From Knufia peltigerae (taxonomy: Eukaryota; Ascomycota; Eurotiomycetes; Chaetothyriales; Trichomeriaceae): a DNA stretch of 64,000 bases. The DNA lies in contig JAPDRN010000005.1 in the NCBI GenBank assembly GCA_030247855.1, positions 1 to 64,000 on the forward strand. The letters are read 5' to 3'. This document shows, piece by piece, positions 45,230-55,449 of this stretch. The position numbers were made by a program, and so were the translations under genes. Numbering within the stretch: the first letter of the stretch is position 1; every line of letters begins with the position of its first letter. The notes below the pieces were generated by a model. That model saw only the letters and a program-made list of their open reading frames with translations. It was not told where the DNA came from and did no database searches.

Positions 45230-45790
45230 CCCCAGTTTCGGGCTCCCTACAAGGGTTCGAACCTCCGATGAACTGTGGTGCAGTTCTTGTTGCATTATCT
45301 TGAACACGAAACGTCTGTTCAGCAATGCGTCGCTAACACCGCGACATCGCTCATAGCTCGACATGACTTGATGTTTGTCGTTGTGGAGGTTGTCTTGATC
45401 CTTCATGACAGCGAGTGTTTCCAGCTCTTGATCGAGTTCTAAACTCTTCTCGGGCTTGTTTCGGTGGTTTCGACGTCTTCGTTCGTGAGGAAACAATCTC
45501 GATCCTTCAGTCTATCTCAGACCAACTGTCCAAGACAAGAGTGCATTTTCAGCCTTGTCGATGGCCTTCGCTTTCTCGGCGCGGGTACTGAGTTGCCATC
45601 AACTTGAAGAACTTTGTAAGGCTGGGCAATAAACATGCCGAGTTTAGCGCGGTCCCGGTAGAAGGCGTCGATCTTGAGGTCTTTGTCGTTGGTATGAGTG
45701 GCGGCGTATTGGCTGTTGCGCTTCGAAGTGATCCAGTTGGCGAGGGGTGATGGGACGGTCAGGACTCGAGAGCGGCACATGGCCAATACT
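45230..45790 (-). mobile_element. Decayed relative of the 41.6-42.8 kb module
   Basis: The minus strand carries 'cttggaca', 'tcctcacgaacgaag' and a frame PHERRRRNHRNKPEKSLELD (about 45490) that corresponds to SPHERKRKNRKGKK at about 42570. Just upstream, 45786-45517 starts at an ATG (MAMCRSRVLTVPSPLANWIT). No intact frame covers both. Confidence 0.4.
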
Positions 45791-46470
45791 TCCTGTTAGG
45801 AGGTAGTCAAAGTGTTCACGTTTTGGTTGTGATCACTTCGCTTACATACCCTATACTTCCCACTTGTTAGGAAACCTGGGACTCTATTTGTGTTCTGGGC
45901 TGGTCGCAGGTGAAGGGTAACAGTCACCCCAAATTATTGCCAAGAATTTTGTACTGATTGGCCGTACAAGAAGAAGACTTGGTGACTTGTAGGGCGGAAT
46001 GTAGAGGGTGCGCAGTCTTGGATACTGGTGAGAGGATTATTGCCGGACAGACGAGGGGTAAATTCTCTTTGTCGAGAGGTATTTCCGGCTACTGGCAAAA
46101 ACTCCCGTGGAGTGTGGATGAAAAAGTAAGAAATTCACCAACACTACTGTACTCCATACCAGGCTAAGTGTAAGCCATCCCGTCCGGGGCTCGAGACTAA
46201 CAAGCGAGGCTACTTCGTGGCGAAGCGAAAGGGACGGGGACTGGAGCTGGACGCTAAATCTGAGGAAGCTAATTAGCTTATAAGCTAACTGATAAGCTAA
46301 TTTTAAGCCCCGGTATGTCCGGGTCTTGGCGAACTAGTCCACCTGCATCTGAGCAACCCCTTAAACTCCATTGTCTACAGCCTCCTACAGAATGACCCGA
46401 CCTTCACTTTTCGCTTCTGCACCTCCTCATCGAACTTTCAGGGGTATCTTGGTTGTCTCGGTCGATCACC
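45791..46470. other. Intergenic, no gene seen
   Basis: Contains a short run of self-similar 'agctaattagcttataagctaactgataagctaat' at about 46268-46304, an AT-rich near-palindrome. The 3' part is the likely promoter of the next gene. Confidence 0.4.
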
Positions 46471-48108
46471 ATGGCCGTGTCGCTACAAGATGCACCATCT
46501 CCCACTGTGCCTCCCTTGCGGATAAAGATCGTCCAGAGTCCCGCTCAACGATGGAAAGAGATTGAAGAAGAGGATGACAATATGCTTGTCACATTACAAC
46601 GGGATGTCTTGACAGAAGAGTTCTTGGATTACCTCCAACGTCATGCATCCGACATACCCGGCCTCGTAGCTCACCACCTTTTGTTGAGCGACCGGCAAGA
46701 ATGCAAGGTCTCGGACAGGTCCGAGTGGTTACATGGTAGTTTTAATGCCTGCATCCCCGTCACGATCTCAAACTGGCCGACAGCGCGTGTCCTACTCAGA
46801 TGTCCATTTCCGCACATGGTTGGAAGCCCAATGGGACTGGACGAAAAGATTCGGTGCGAAGCAGCGACCTTCGCCTGGATAGCAGACAATTGCCCTCAGG
46901 TTCCGATTCCTCGCCTATGGGGGTTCGGGCTACCTGAAGGACTTGGTGTATGGCCGCAATGAAATACTCGTACAACGTGTTGATGGCTCACTTGCTTCTA
47001 GTTTACACCTACCAAGTGTCTACCTTGGTACCGGCAAGCCATCGCATATATCAAGGATCTCTGTAGGACCTTGATCTACCGAAGACGATACTATACTCCT
47101 TTCATACCGACACAGCCGCGATACTCCTTGAAGTCGGGCTACCTACTTGTTGATTTTATCGAGAAGGAACAAGGCTCGATGCTTTCCAAGATCTGGCCAC
47201 CCCGTACGGACGAACAAAAGCTGAACTTTTACAAAAGTCTGTCGAAAATTATGTTGAATTTGGCGCGCTGTCCATTGCCGAAGATTGGCTCGTTCACCAT
47301 CAATAACTCCGGTGAGATCAGCCTCAGCAATCGCCCGTTGACGGCTCGACTTCCTCTACTCGAATGTGAAGGCATTCCAACAAGCATACCCTCGGATCGA
47401 TGTTACTCGACGACCGACTCATATATCCGGGACCTCTTGGACTGTCACGACCTCAAGCTAAAGCACCAACCTAACGCGGTCCGTGACAAGTACGACGCAA
47501 CGGGCCAAATGGCAGTTCTGACTATGATGCGCGCTCTGGTTTCCAACTTTACACTAAGTGATCTTCGCGACGGACCGTTCCGTCTCATTTGGACCGACGC
47601 TCATGCAAGCAACATCTTCGTCAATCGACAGTATGAGATTACTTCTCTTCCAGACCTCGAGTGGTTCTGTGCCTTACCGCCGGAGAACCTCTACCCACCC
47701 TTTTGGCTTAGTGGACACGAACTCGATACACTGGAAGGACAGGCCGAGCGAGAAGATTATAAGCAGATGTGTGCAGAATTTCTGGAGGTATTTCAACGAG
47801 AGAATGACCAGGCAATCTCACAAAACTCTCAATATCATGTGGAGATCATGAAGAGTGTCCTCGCCAAAGATATACATTTCTTTTGGGCCAGCTTGCACCA
47901 CCCTCGCGCAACTTATAATCTTTTCCTCGACCATCTGCAACCTCGTTTCGCGCCGGAGCACCTGGAAGAGGAAGGGTCGATTCAGTTTCAACGCATAGTT
48001 GCCCGATACTGGATTGAAGATTCAGTCAGCTTTGTCGAGCAGAAGGTTCTGGACCGGAGAGTCTACCTGGAGCAATTGCGGTCACAGCTCAAGGCTGCGA
48101 CCCGTTGA
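46471..48108 (+). CDS. APH-family kinase, two exons
   Basis: Exon 1 46471-46947, intron 46948-47001 (54 nt, GTATGG..TAG, branch CTCAC), exon 2 47002-48108; 527 residues. The intron contains the only in-frame stops, and removing it joins GFGLPEGLG to FTPTKCLPWYRQ, which restores the order seen in this large fungal family. The ATG at 46471 lies in a strong context (tcaccATGgc). Features: EWLHGSFNACIPVTI (N-lobe start), WPTARVLLRCPFPHMVG, KIRCEAATFAWIADNCPQVP, SGYLLVDFIEKEQGSML (hinge), RPLTARLPLLECEGI, then IWTDAHASNIFVNRQYEITS with the catalytic Asp and Asn, and LPDLEWFCALPPENLYPPFW with the second acidic residue. His before the catalytic Asp is replaced by Thr, as often in this subgroup. Complete; substrate unknown. 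Confidence 0.88.
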
Positions 48109-48127
48109 AGACTTCGCCCGCGGCCGA

Positions 48128-48640
48128 TCACTTTTGCTTTGCTTCTTCTGCTCGTCTTGCTGCAGCTGCTTCTTTGTTCGCGTGCCTTTTTTCTTTGGCA
48201 GCCTTAGCGGAGAGTTTCATGCATTCGCCTTCGATTTTGCCGACCTTTTGCTCAGTGGCGGTGGCAGTTGATTCGGAATGGCCTGAATATGTTGAAGATG
48301 TGGTGGATTGACGCTTAGGGTTGGATTCTGGCATTGTGTCAAGGTATATATCCACTTGTAGGTTTTGTATTTCACAGTGTCTACTGGGATATCAGTGAAA
48401 TAGTTGACTCTAAGGACTTTGAGTCAGACTACACAACCTCTGAATCTGTCAGATTGAATGTCTCTATGATTCTCCAGGTCACCTCGTAATCAGGCGCAGG
48501 CTTGAAGCTTACGAAGCGTTACATCCAAGTTGGAGGGTTTCACTCTAGGCATGAGTGATTGTCGGTCACCTATTATCTCCGTCATCTATCCCTGCAGTAT
48601 CAAAGGTGCCCGACGGTGACATCCACTAGTGTATTGTCTG
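48128..48640 (-). pseudogene. Diverged tandem copy of the 49.25-49.93 kb gene
   Basis: An ATG frame from 48334 to 48128 reads MPESNPKRQSTTSSTYSGHS and ends ARRAEEAKQK. It corresponds to the start and end of MPEPNPEHQSTTSSTDSGHS...ARRAEEAKKK at 49.7-49.25 kb but lacks about 75 middle codons and the poly-Glu tract. Upstream DNA up to 48640 also matches (for example 'cacctcgtaatc.ggcgcag', 'tccctgcagta.caaaggtgcccga'), but the frame there has stops and the start codon is lost. Confidence 0.6.
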
Positions 48641-48659
48641 TCCTCGGTCATTGGTACAG

Positions 48660-49240
48660 ACGGCGGTCAACGATGGTTCGCTTCTCAGTCTGTCTCAGGA
48701 CGAAGAGAGGGGCTCTTTGACACCAGGCGAAAGCCACACAGTCACCTCGATACCTGACGTTAGTCGCCTTGTTGTCAGGACGCGACTTGACAATTGTAAA
48801 AGGTGCACCGAGTTCAAGATACTTCTTGGAGGGAGTTGCATTACGGAGTGGATAGGCGACACGGTTGACCAATCAGATACGGAGAGTGCTTTACTCGGAA
48901 CACACGAAGCGGTTGACTCGGTATTATTGTCGAGAACTTTGCAGAAGTAGAATTGATCCAACGCCTCACCTGCGCTTGGCATCTTGGAACCACCGGGACA
49001 CAACACTGCGCTGCGGCCTCAACACCTCGTTCAGCCCTCCTCCGTACTGAAAAGCACATGGTCGTGACAGAAATTGAGAGAGAGCAACCTATTATGAGAG
49101 AACTACTAGACTAGCGGTCGTTGTAGACCTGGTGGCCGTGGGGAAAGTGTAGAGCTTGTCTCAAAGAGAATCTCAGTTACCGGTACTGTTCTGTGGATGA
49201 AGAGAACCACTAAACTAGGCAGGGACTACCAAACCAACTG
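48660..49240. other. Spacer between tandem copies, no gene
   Basis: Contains the 'actgcgctgcggcctcaacacc' repeat fragment at about 49005, shared with 11.98 kb. No supported ORF. Confidence 0.4.
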
Positions 49241-49251
49241 GCCGCGGCCGA

Positions 49252-49932
49252 TCACTTTTTCTTTGCCTCTTCCGCCCGCCTTGCCTCATCATCTTCTTCT
49301 TCTTCTTCTTCTTCTTCTTCTTCTTCTTCTTCTTCTTCTTCGTTCACGTGCCCCTTTTCTGTGGCCGTCTCCGCGGAAAATCTCACGCGTTGGCCCTCGA
49401 CCCTGGTGACCCCCTGCTCAGCCTGAGGAGGTAAGCGATTCGATTCGGAAGGTTGGTCGGTCAGAACTGTTCCGCTCCTCCCCAGGATTTCAGATATTGC
49501 GTTGATGTCGTCGTCCACCTCATCATGGACTGCCGCTAGAATGCCTCGTATGCTGTACTCGTGGATTGCCGGCAATTCAGGGCCTTTGCTCATCTCCTCT
49601 TTTTGTTCAGTGGCGGCGTCAGTTGATTCGGAATGGCCCGAATCTGTCGAGGATGTGGTGGATTGATGCTCGGGGTTGGGTTCTGGCATTGTCTCAGGGT
49701 ATACACTTGTAGTTCTTGTACGTTGGAATGTCTGCTGAGATGTCGTTGGAATGGTCGACTCCGAGGGCTTGGAGTCAGACTATATGACCTCTTGACGTTG
49801 TGGACCAAATGCCTCTGTCATTCTCCGGGCCACCTCGTAATCGGGCGCAGACTCATTGTCAGCTGAATCTTGAAGCGTTACATCAAAGCTGAAGCGTTCC
49901 ACCTGGGCGTGCGTGATTGTCGGGTCACCCAT
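49252..49932 (-). pseudogene. Hypothetical acidic protein gene with single in-frame TAG
   Basis: From an ATG at 49932 (MGDPTITHAQVERFSFDVTL) the frame runs 50 codons to a TAG at 49782-49780, then continues open as SDSKPSESTIPTTSQQTFQR, MPEPNPEHQSTTSSTDSGHS and so on to the stop at 49252. CAG or TGG changed to TAG would fit RIP. The poly-Glu run near the C-terminus comes from a (CTT)n microsatellite at about 49288-49342. If translation starts at the internal ATG (49689), a 145-residue protein is still possible. No known domain. Confidence 0.55.
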
Positions 49933-50029
49933 TATCTCTGTCATTCATCCCTGCAGTACCAAAGGTGCCCGAGAGTGACACCCACTAGTGTGTCACTCGT
50001 TACCCGGTCATTGGTACAACTCACGAGGA

Positions 50030-50810
50030 GGCTCTGAGGCTCATTTCTGATCGCCCCTATCATGTCGGAAGAATACGCCAAGGATTTGGGCAGGGCGTCC
50101 GGCCTTCACGCAACGTGTGCTTTTATACAACATCAGAAGGAGCTTGCAGTCAACCTCTACAGATGATGCCCACGTCAGAACATCCCACAGTAAGCCGTGC
50201 GTCCCACTTACGGATGATGGTCATTTGGGAACAGAAGACGAGCGATCAGCGATACGACCGAATCCAATGGAGAATGAAAGTCGTCGCCTGGCGGTCAAGA
50301 CTGGCAGGATGTCTCATTGGCCATCGGTGCCTTGCCATCGGTTCGAGTGCCAGCGCCTCGCCGGTTAGGTCCTTGAGAGACGACAACCAAGCGCTGACCT
50401 GCGGGGAGCCTGGACTTTTCGCTTTGGTATTCAATCAATCGGCCACTCGCCCCGTATGGCGGGACACTGTTTCATCGTGAACGCCTATGCAATACCTCCC
50501 TTCCGTGTGGACCGTCACTTCAAACACATCTATCCCTGAGTCGAACGATCGGGACCTTACCGTGCGAAGTAGTCATGGCGCTCTGGTTTCGTGGATGCGC
50601 TTGAAGTACCCGATCTCGCACATATACACGGCCAGAGCGGCCAACAATCGTCGAGGACATTCTGACAGATTTTGGTCTCAGGGAGCGAGCCAGAAGCATG
50701 GCGGGGAAGCGACAGAGAACACCCAAGTGACAAAACACCGATCGTAGCTTCAGAGATGTAGTCTGCGGGGTTCTTGCCGCTCTAATTAGGCTTGTAGGCT
50801 TGTAGGCTGT
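50030..50810. other. No supported gene
   Basis: A 121-codon plus frame (50115-50480) starts at ATG only late and has no motif; a minus frame (51005-50520) overlaps the leader repeats and is not credible. Confidence 0.35.
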
Positions 50811-50817
50811 CGTGACG

Positions 50818-50825
50818 TATTTAAA
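50818..50825 (+). promoter_or_regulatory. Probable TATA box of the zinc-cluster gene
   Basis: TATTTAAA preceded by TGACG, followed after about 30 nt by a CT-rich start region and then the first splice donor at 50899. Placement fits a fungal core promoter. Confidence 0.5.
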
Positions 50826-50898
50826 CCGCCTGCTGTTCAGTTCAATTTGCAACTCTTTCCATCTTCTAGACTTGTTCGTTGTCTGCAACTTACACAAG

Positions 50899-51265
50899 GT
50901 GAGTGATCCTCTCTGGGCCTTCTTTTGATTGTTCATTGTCTTTTCTCGTGACTGATCATGTCTTAGTTTCACGTTTGCAAAGCTAATCGCTCTTTCACTT
51001 CTCACCGCAGTTTCGCTGGTAAGTCATTCTCTCTCTGGGACATCTTCTGATCGTTTCTTGTCTTCTCTCGTGACTGATCATCTCTCAGTTTCGAGTTTTC
51101 AAAGCTAATCGCCCTTCCATTTCTCGTCGCTGCTTCGCTGGTGAGTGATTCTCTCCAGGCTGTCTTCTGGTTGTTTTTTTCTCTTTCCTTCGTGGCTGAC
51201 TATCCCTTGGTCCTGTGTTTCAAAAGCCAATCCCTCTTTCACTCTTCGTCGCCGTTCCGCTGTCT
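50899..51265 (+). repeat. Tandem ~121-bp units, each an intron plus 52-nt leader exon
   Basis: Unit 1: GTGAGT at 50899, branch ACTGAT, AG at 50966, then 52 nt to 51018. Unit 2: GTAAGT at 51019, ACTGAT, CTCTCAG at 51088, then 52 nt to 51140. Unit 3: GTGAGT at 51141, but the acceptor is lost ('cccttggtcc'), so the next usable AG may be at 51223 ('tttcaaaag') or later. Each 52-nt piece ends '.ttcgctg' directly before the next donor. All of it is upstream of the ATG at 51301, so these would be leader exons. Confidence 0.7.
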
Positions 51266-51300
51266 CTCGAATCGAAGCCCTCGGTCGCCAGAAAGTTGCC

Positions 51301-51687
51301 ATGGATCGATGCACACCTTGCAAGAACTCCAACTCCATGTGTTTCAAGTTGGATGACCATCCGAGATGCTTCTATTGTACCAGAAAGGGCGTGAAGGAAT
51401 GTGATGCACCGTTGACCTCGAAGAACGTTACTCTGGCGATCGCGGAGTGCAAACGTTTGTGTGAATCTGTCAACCAAAAGGGCGAAGACATTGTGAAGAT
51501 GCTCCTCGCGCTCTCCGAGGACGACATTGAGTGGAGACAGCAGCAGAGTGAGCTCGATGACCTGATGAAGAAGTTGAATAAGATGAATAGTGAGGGATTC
51601 GGACCATTGGACGAACCGGACAATGTTGACCCAACTCGCAACGACTCATCACCGACCGAAGGGCCAGACGACACGAAAGTCGAGTAG
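51301..51687 (+). CDS. Small Zn2Cys6 zinc-cluster protein (128 aa)
   Basis: An ATG at 51301 in good context (gccATGGAT) opens a 128-codon frame. Cys4, 7, 14, 23, 26 and 34 follow C-x2-C-x6-C-x8-C-x2-C-x7-C, within the Gal4-type Zn2Cys6 consensus, with basic residues in the loops (CTRKGVKEC). Residues 45-95 are predicted helical and heptad-like (LAIAECKRLCESVNQKG, WRQQQSELDDLMKKLNKM), as for a dimerisation coiled coil. The tail is acidic (DEPDNVDPTRNDSSPTEGPD). It lacks the large fungal transcription-factor middle domain, so it could bind DNA without activating or act through partners. It could instead be a first exon, but an in-frame TAG ends it cleanly. The leader is unusual (see the tandem units upstream). 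Confidence 0.75.
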   Translation: MDRCTPCKNSNSMCFKLDDHPRCFYCTRKGVKECDAPLTSKNVTLAIAECKRLCESVNQKGEDIVKMLLALSEDDIEWRQQQSELDDLMKKLNKMNSEGFGPLDEPDNVDPTRNDSSPTEGPDDTKVE

Positions 51688-51689
51688 AT

Positions 51690-52009
51690 GTTCGAGCTGG
51701 CGCCTGATTTCACATCTGTGATGGAAGAATCCGCAAAAACCTCGGGGGTTAGCACGACAACAAAAAGAATGATATTGAGGAGGATGAATCTCGATCTGAA
51801 AAAGAGAGCAACCATGGATCGAATTCTCGAGAGTCCTTGGTGGGATTGATGTATGAATATGCATAAAATGCTTCCAACCCACCCTTCTTGGACTTTGCTG
51901 TGTCGGCAACTAAATGGAGAAATTATGTTCGTATCAGTGGTTGTTCGTCGGCGGCCAGTACGATTCTCTAGACAATTTGAAGTTGACTGTCTAGTAGAAG
52001 TTAGTAGTA
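51690..52009. other. 3' flank, no gene seen
   Basis: Short frames antisense to the previous gene only. Confidence 0.4.
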
Positions 52010-52510
52010 TTCATTAGTATCAGTCATTGCAATCAAAAGTCATCTCTTCACCTATCTTGACGATAAATTCTCTTATAAGTAGTCATCAATAACAGTAGTT
52101 CTCCTTAGTCGCTAGTTCTACTGTTGTGGCGACTGGTCTAGTAATCCCTTCACCAGTGGAACAGTAAGTCCTCTACGATGGTCAAGTAGTCCTCTGCGGC
52201 CATCAGTCCATTGTACTTTTGCGGCCATTAGGGAGTAATTATCTTCTATCTCCCTCCTTCTATCCACTTAGTCATGGTCAATTCTACTTCTGCGAAGTTC
52301 TTCATAATAATTCAGAGTTGACTACTTCGAATATGATGAGTAAAGCACACTCCACATTTAATCAGTCAACCTTTGCACAATGCCCACAGCCAGGTAGAAG
52401 TCGTTCTCTATGGTCATTAGTCTACTGTTATCTACTGATCTTAATTATTGAGCACCACATAACATTCAAAATACCTTTTAAAGAGTTAAACTTGTTACAT
52501 TCGGCACGCA
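52010..52510 (+). repeat. L-family LTR-like repeat, copy 5 (weak)
   Basis: Repeated 'agtcctct.cggccatcag' pieces and a terminal 'aacattcaaaataccttttaaag' recall the other L copies, but the central landmark is eroded. Confidence 0.45.
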
Positions 52511-53076
52511 AATTTTGAGGAAACAGAGTGGCTTCGTGTGGAAGAGAAGAATCAGGCCTCAATCAAGAACGGCTTCCTCGAGAAATGTCCCTGATTTAAA
52601 CGCCACCCAATATCATATCAAGGAGTTGGATGAAATATTGGCATGTCAACGGCGACTGGCGCATTGGCAAGATTACTCTGTCAAGAGAATTTTAATAAGT
52701 TAAAGTCGTAATTCGAGGGTTGATTCGTCTGACCCTACACCAGAGAGAGAATACTTTCGCTGCAACAGTAGAGTGACTGTTGGTTGCAGAGGATTACTGA
52801 TCACTTGTGCTGCTGGGGGCTAACTGGCTGACTACTCACTCCGTACAACTCACCTCAAATCATTGTTACTCAATGTCAGGATCCTGAGGTATTTCAAGTA
52901 CAATGCACGTGACTCTCACCCGCCCGGATATTGGAATGCCAAGAACATTACGTGACTTTCAATCTCCCAACTCCATGCGGTCACAACCCCTTTCGCATCT
53001 TCATTTTTTGAAAGTCTTGCGCATTCTTATTTGACGTCCACTTTAGCTGCCACCATACCTGCGATTCGCCCAAGTC
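52511..53076. other. Intergenic, no gene seen
   Basis: 'caatgtcaggatcctgag' at about 52873 recurs at about 11910 and, in part, near 37590; possibly a repeat terminus. The last 150 bp should hold the promoter of the next gene. Confidence 0.4.
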
Positions 53077-54444
53077 ATGTTGTTTGATCATGTGGCCGAA
53101 GAAAGACAGGAGAAGAACTTCACGATTTGGGTGCAGTCCCTTCTGCGAAAGTCCCCGGAGCATCTCGCCATGCATCTCGCGGCAACACACCGCGCCGGAA
53201 GACCAATAGCAGCGTGTCGTTGGAAAAATGGTTCTTTCAATATCTGCTATAGGGTCAAGTACGACGACGGATTCCACGCTGTCGTTCGGTTCGCCGCTCT
53301 GGGGAGGACCATCCACCGCAGAGAGAAAGTTAACGACGAGGTTGCCATCATGAAATACTTGAGTCAATACACTTCCATCCCAGTTCCTGATGTTCTGGGA
53401 GCTGGGACATGTTGGGCAGGGCCCTACGTCGTCATGTCCTTTGTCGAGGGAGAATCATTAGCCACTTTGCTTCAGGACCCTTTTCAAACCGATCGGCCGG
53501 CCCTGAATCCGAGAATGAGTGATCGAGCGCTGAAAAAGGCGTATCGGGCAATGGCCGAGCTACACCTTGGCCTGTCGAAATCAGAGTTTCATCGGATTGG
53601 AGGACTTGAGCATGACGGAGAGAGCTTCACGGTCACCAAAAGACCGTTGACGTACAATATGAACGAACTGGCCACTTCAGCAAACCTCCCACCTCGAGTT
53701 TTTCCTACACAACCTTGCGACTCTGCGAACGGTTACTTCACACTACTTGCCGATCAGCAGCTTTCTCAGCTCCGGCACCAGCGTAATGATGCAATCGCCG
53801 ATAAAGACGACTGCCGAAAGAAATATGTGGCCCGGTGCTTGTTTCGGAAAATTGCCCGCAACGTCTCGACGGAGCATTCCCACGGCCCCTTCTGTTTGTA
53901 TTGCGACGACTTCCGACCCTCCAACGTTCTTGTCGACCTACAAGATCTTCACGTCACGGGTGTCGTCGATTGGGAATTCACTTACGTGGCTCCCGCCGAG
54001 TTTGCGTACGTGGCGCCCTGGTGGCTATTGCTCCAGAGCCCAGAAGACTGGGAGTCTGATCTCCACGAGTTCGTGAGGCGGTTCGTGCCACGACTTCGTC
54101 TCTTTCTCGAGGCTCTGCGTGAATGCGAAGATCAGATGGCCGAGGAAGGAAATGGCGCACCGGCAAATTCACAACGCGTGTCTGCCCGGATGGAGCGGTC
54201 GCTCGACACTGGGCTATTCTGGGTCTGTCTTGCTGCGAGATGTAGCTCCATGTTCGACGAAATCTACTGGACTTTTATCGACGAGATGTATCACGGACCT
54301 TTTACCTCGGTCGAAGACCGCGTTGGACTGTTGAGCGAGGAAGAAAGACTGGGTCTCTATGAGTTTGTTCTTGCCAAGATGGAACACGTTGCGGTGGGAC
54401 CTCTAGAGACGTACTACAGTGTGGACGATTTGGTGGACCTCTGA
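53077..54444 (+). CDS. APH-family kinase, single exon (455 aa)
   Basis: An intact frame from ATG 53077. N-lobe: RWKNGSFNICYRVKYDDGFH (48-67) and AVVRFAAL, with acidic EVAIMKYLSQYTSIPVPDVL following, and hinge YVVMSFVEGESL (117-128). C-lobe: FCLYCDDFRPSNVLVD (272-287) is the catalytic loop with Asp278 and Asn283; the usual His is Cys276. TGVVDWEFTYVAPAEFAYVA (294-313) holds the metal-binding Asp298, and PWWLLLQSPEDWE follows. This block is characteristic of one large fungal subfamily. The total length is normal for it. No stop, shift or unusual composition. The substrate is unknown; these are often annotated phosphotransferase-enzyme-family proteins. Confidence 0.92.
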   Translation: MLFDHVAEERQEKNFTIWVQSLLRKSPEHLAMHLAATHRAGRPIAACRWKNGSFNICYRVKYDDGFHAVVRFAALGRTIHRREKVNDEVAIMKYLSQYTSIPVPDVLGAGTCWAGPYVVMSFVEGESLATLLQDPFQTDRPALNPRMSDRALKKAYRAMAELHLGLSKSEFHRIGGLEHDGESFTVTKRPLTYNMNELATSANLPPRVFPTQPCDSANGYFTLLADQQLSQLRHQRNDAIADKDDCRKKYVARCLFRKIARNVSTEHSHGPFCLYCDDFRPSNVLVDLQDLHVTGVVDWEFTYVAPAEFAYVAPWWLLLQSPEDWESDLHEFVRRFVPRLRLFLEALRECEDQMAEEGNGAPANSQRVSARMERSLDTGLFWVCLAARCSSMFDEIYWTFIDEMYHGPFTSVEDRVGLLSEEERLGLYEFVLAKMEHVAVGPLETYYSVDDLVDL

Positions 54445-54987
54445 CGCCTCTTCCTATGTGATTGCTAGAAAGAAGACTTCGTTTTTTGTTTTTTAGGTCA
54501 AGTTCTCTCTAGTTCCTGGTAACATAAGCCGAATGGATGAGACGTTTCGAGATCGAGAAAAAGCCCCAATCAGCATACAGTAGGGTATCGTAGAGGCTCA
54601 GCAAGAATAATTGTCCTTTCGCACGGCCAAGTTCAGGGACTCGAGGTGGCGACCCTAGTTTGGCAGGGGCTACGCTCCCACGATTGCTCGGTTCAGCGGG
54701 GTACCACAAGCCCTTTGGCATGTGATGATTTCCTGCTCGAGACAATACGACATAGGCGGTACGTTTGCAGCCGCCTCGTTACATTTGCCTGCGTTCTCCT
54801 CAAGTATCCTTTAAAGGGGGCTCCTGACGCTCAGACCCTCCATTACAACAAGTTCCTGACGAAGACATCAATTTCTCCACCCAAATTCCCGGACGTGATA
54901 AACAGATCGCTTTGTAGGAGGTATTATCGGGGAACGATCCCCCTCTGTTTTATCAAGCTGCTGACTTTTCGAACCAGTGACTGCATC
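54445..54987. other. Intergenic, no gene seen
   Basis: An open frame extends upstream from 54988 to 54646 but lacks an ATG context and coding character. Confidence 0.4.
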
Positions 54988-55449
54988 ATGAGCGACAAAG
55001 GAAAAGACGAAAAAGCTCGTGAGAGCTTTGCTTCCATCCTCAGCTACTACCAGCACAATCGCAAGTCGCTGGAGAATGTTCCAACATGGGTAGACCGACC
55101 GGAGAGCGGGACCATCATGATCGGCCTTGCAAAAGATACTGTGCCGTCGGCGGATCAGACGGAGAAAAACAAGCGGAAACTGAAGGAACTTCTTGCGGCT
55201 CAGGAGGCGATTGATAAGTTGTCCCCTCTGGAGAGGCAGATCATGAGCCAGGCGGCCAATTCAAGCAAAGCAAGACGGTCAAGGGGTGTCATGGCCTCGT
55301 CGAGAATGTCTTTTTTATTTTACCGATCGCCAATCCCTCTGCGCAACCGAGAAAAGCGGCTTGATTTTCATGATGCGAGCGATTACTGCTTGTATCTACA
55401 CAAAGAATCAATAAAACACCCTCCTTTCCTCTTCTCCTTCGCAGGATAG
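54988..55449 (+). CDS. Small Lys-rich hypothetical protein
   Basis: From ATG 54988: MSDKGKDEKARESFASILSY, then ENVPTWVDRPESGTIMIGLA, and a charged helical part KNKRKLKELLAAQEAIDKLS PLERQIMSQ. After about residue 95 the sequence loses this character (SRMSFLFYRSPIPLRNREKR), and AATAAA at 55410-55415 lies inside the frame, so the real 3' end may be earlier or spliced. No family recognised. The full frame is 153 codons. Confidence 0.45.
   Translation: MSDKGKDEKARESFASILSYYQHNRKSLENVPTWVDRPESGTIMIGLAKDTVPSADQTEKNKRKLKELLAAQEAIDKLSPLERQIMSQAANSSKARRSRGVMASSRMSFLFYRSPIPLRNREKRLDFHDASDYCLYLHKESIKHPPFLFSFAG

Noticed and set aside
45240..45262. tRNA-like B box 'gggttcgaacctcc'
   Set aside because: No matching A box, anticodon arm or acceptor stem around it; it is a short palindrome.
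46948..47001. Stops that suggest the 46.5 kb kinase is a pseudogene
   Set aside because: They lie inside a normal 54-nt intron with donor, branch site and acceptor; splicing restores a family-typical junction.
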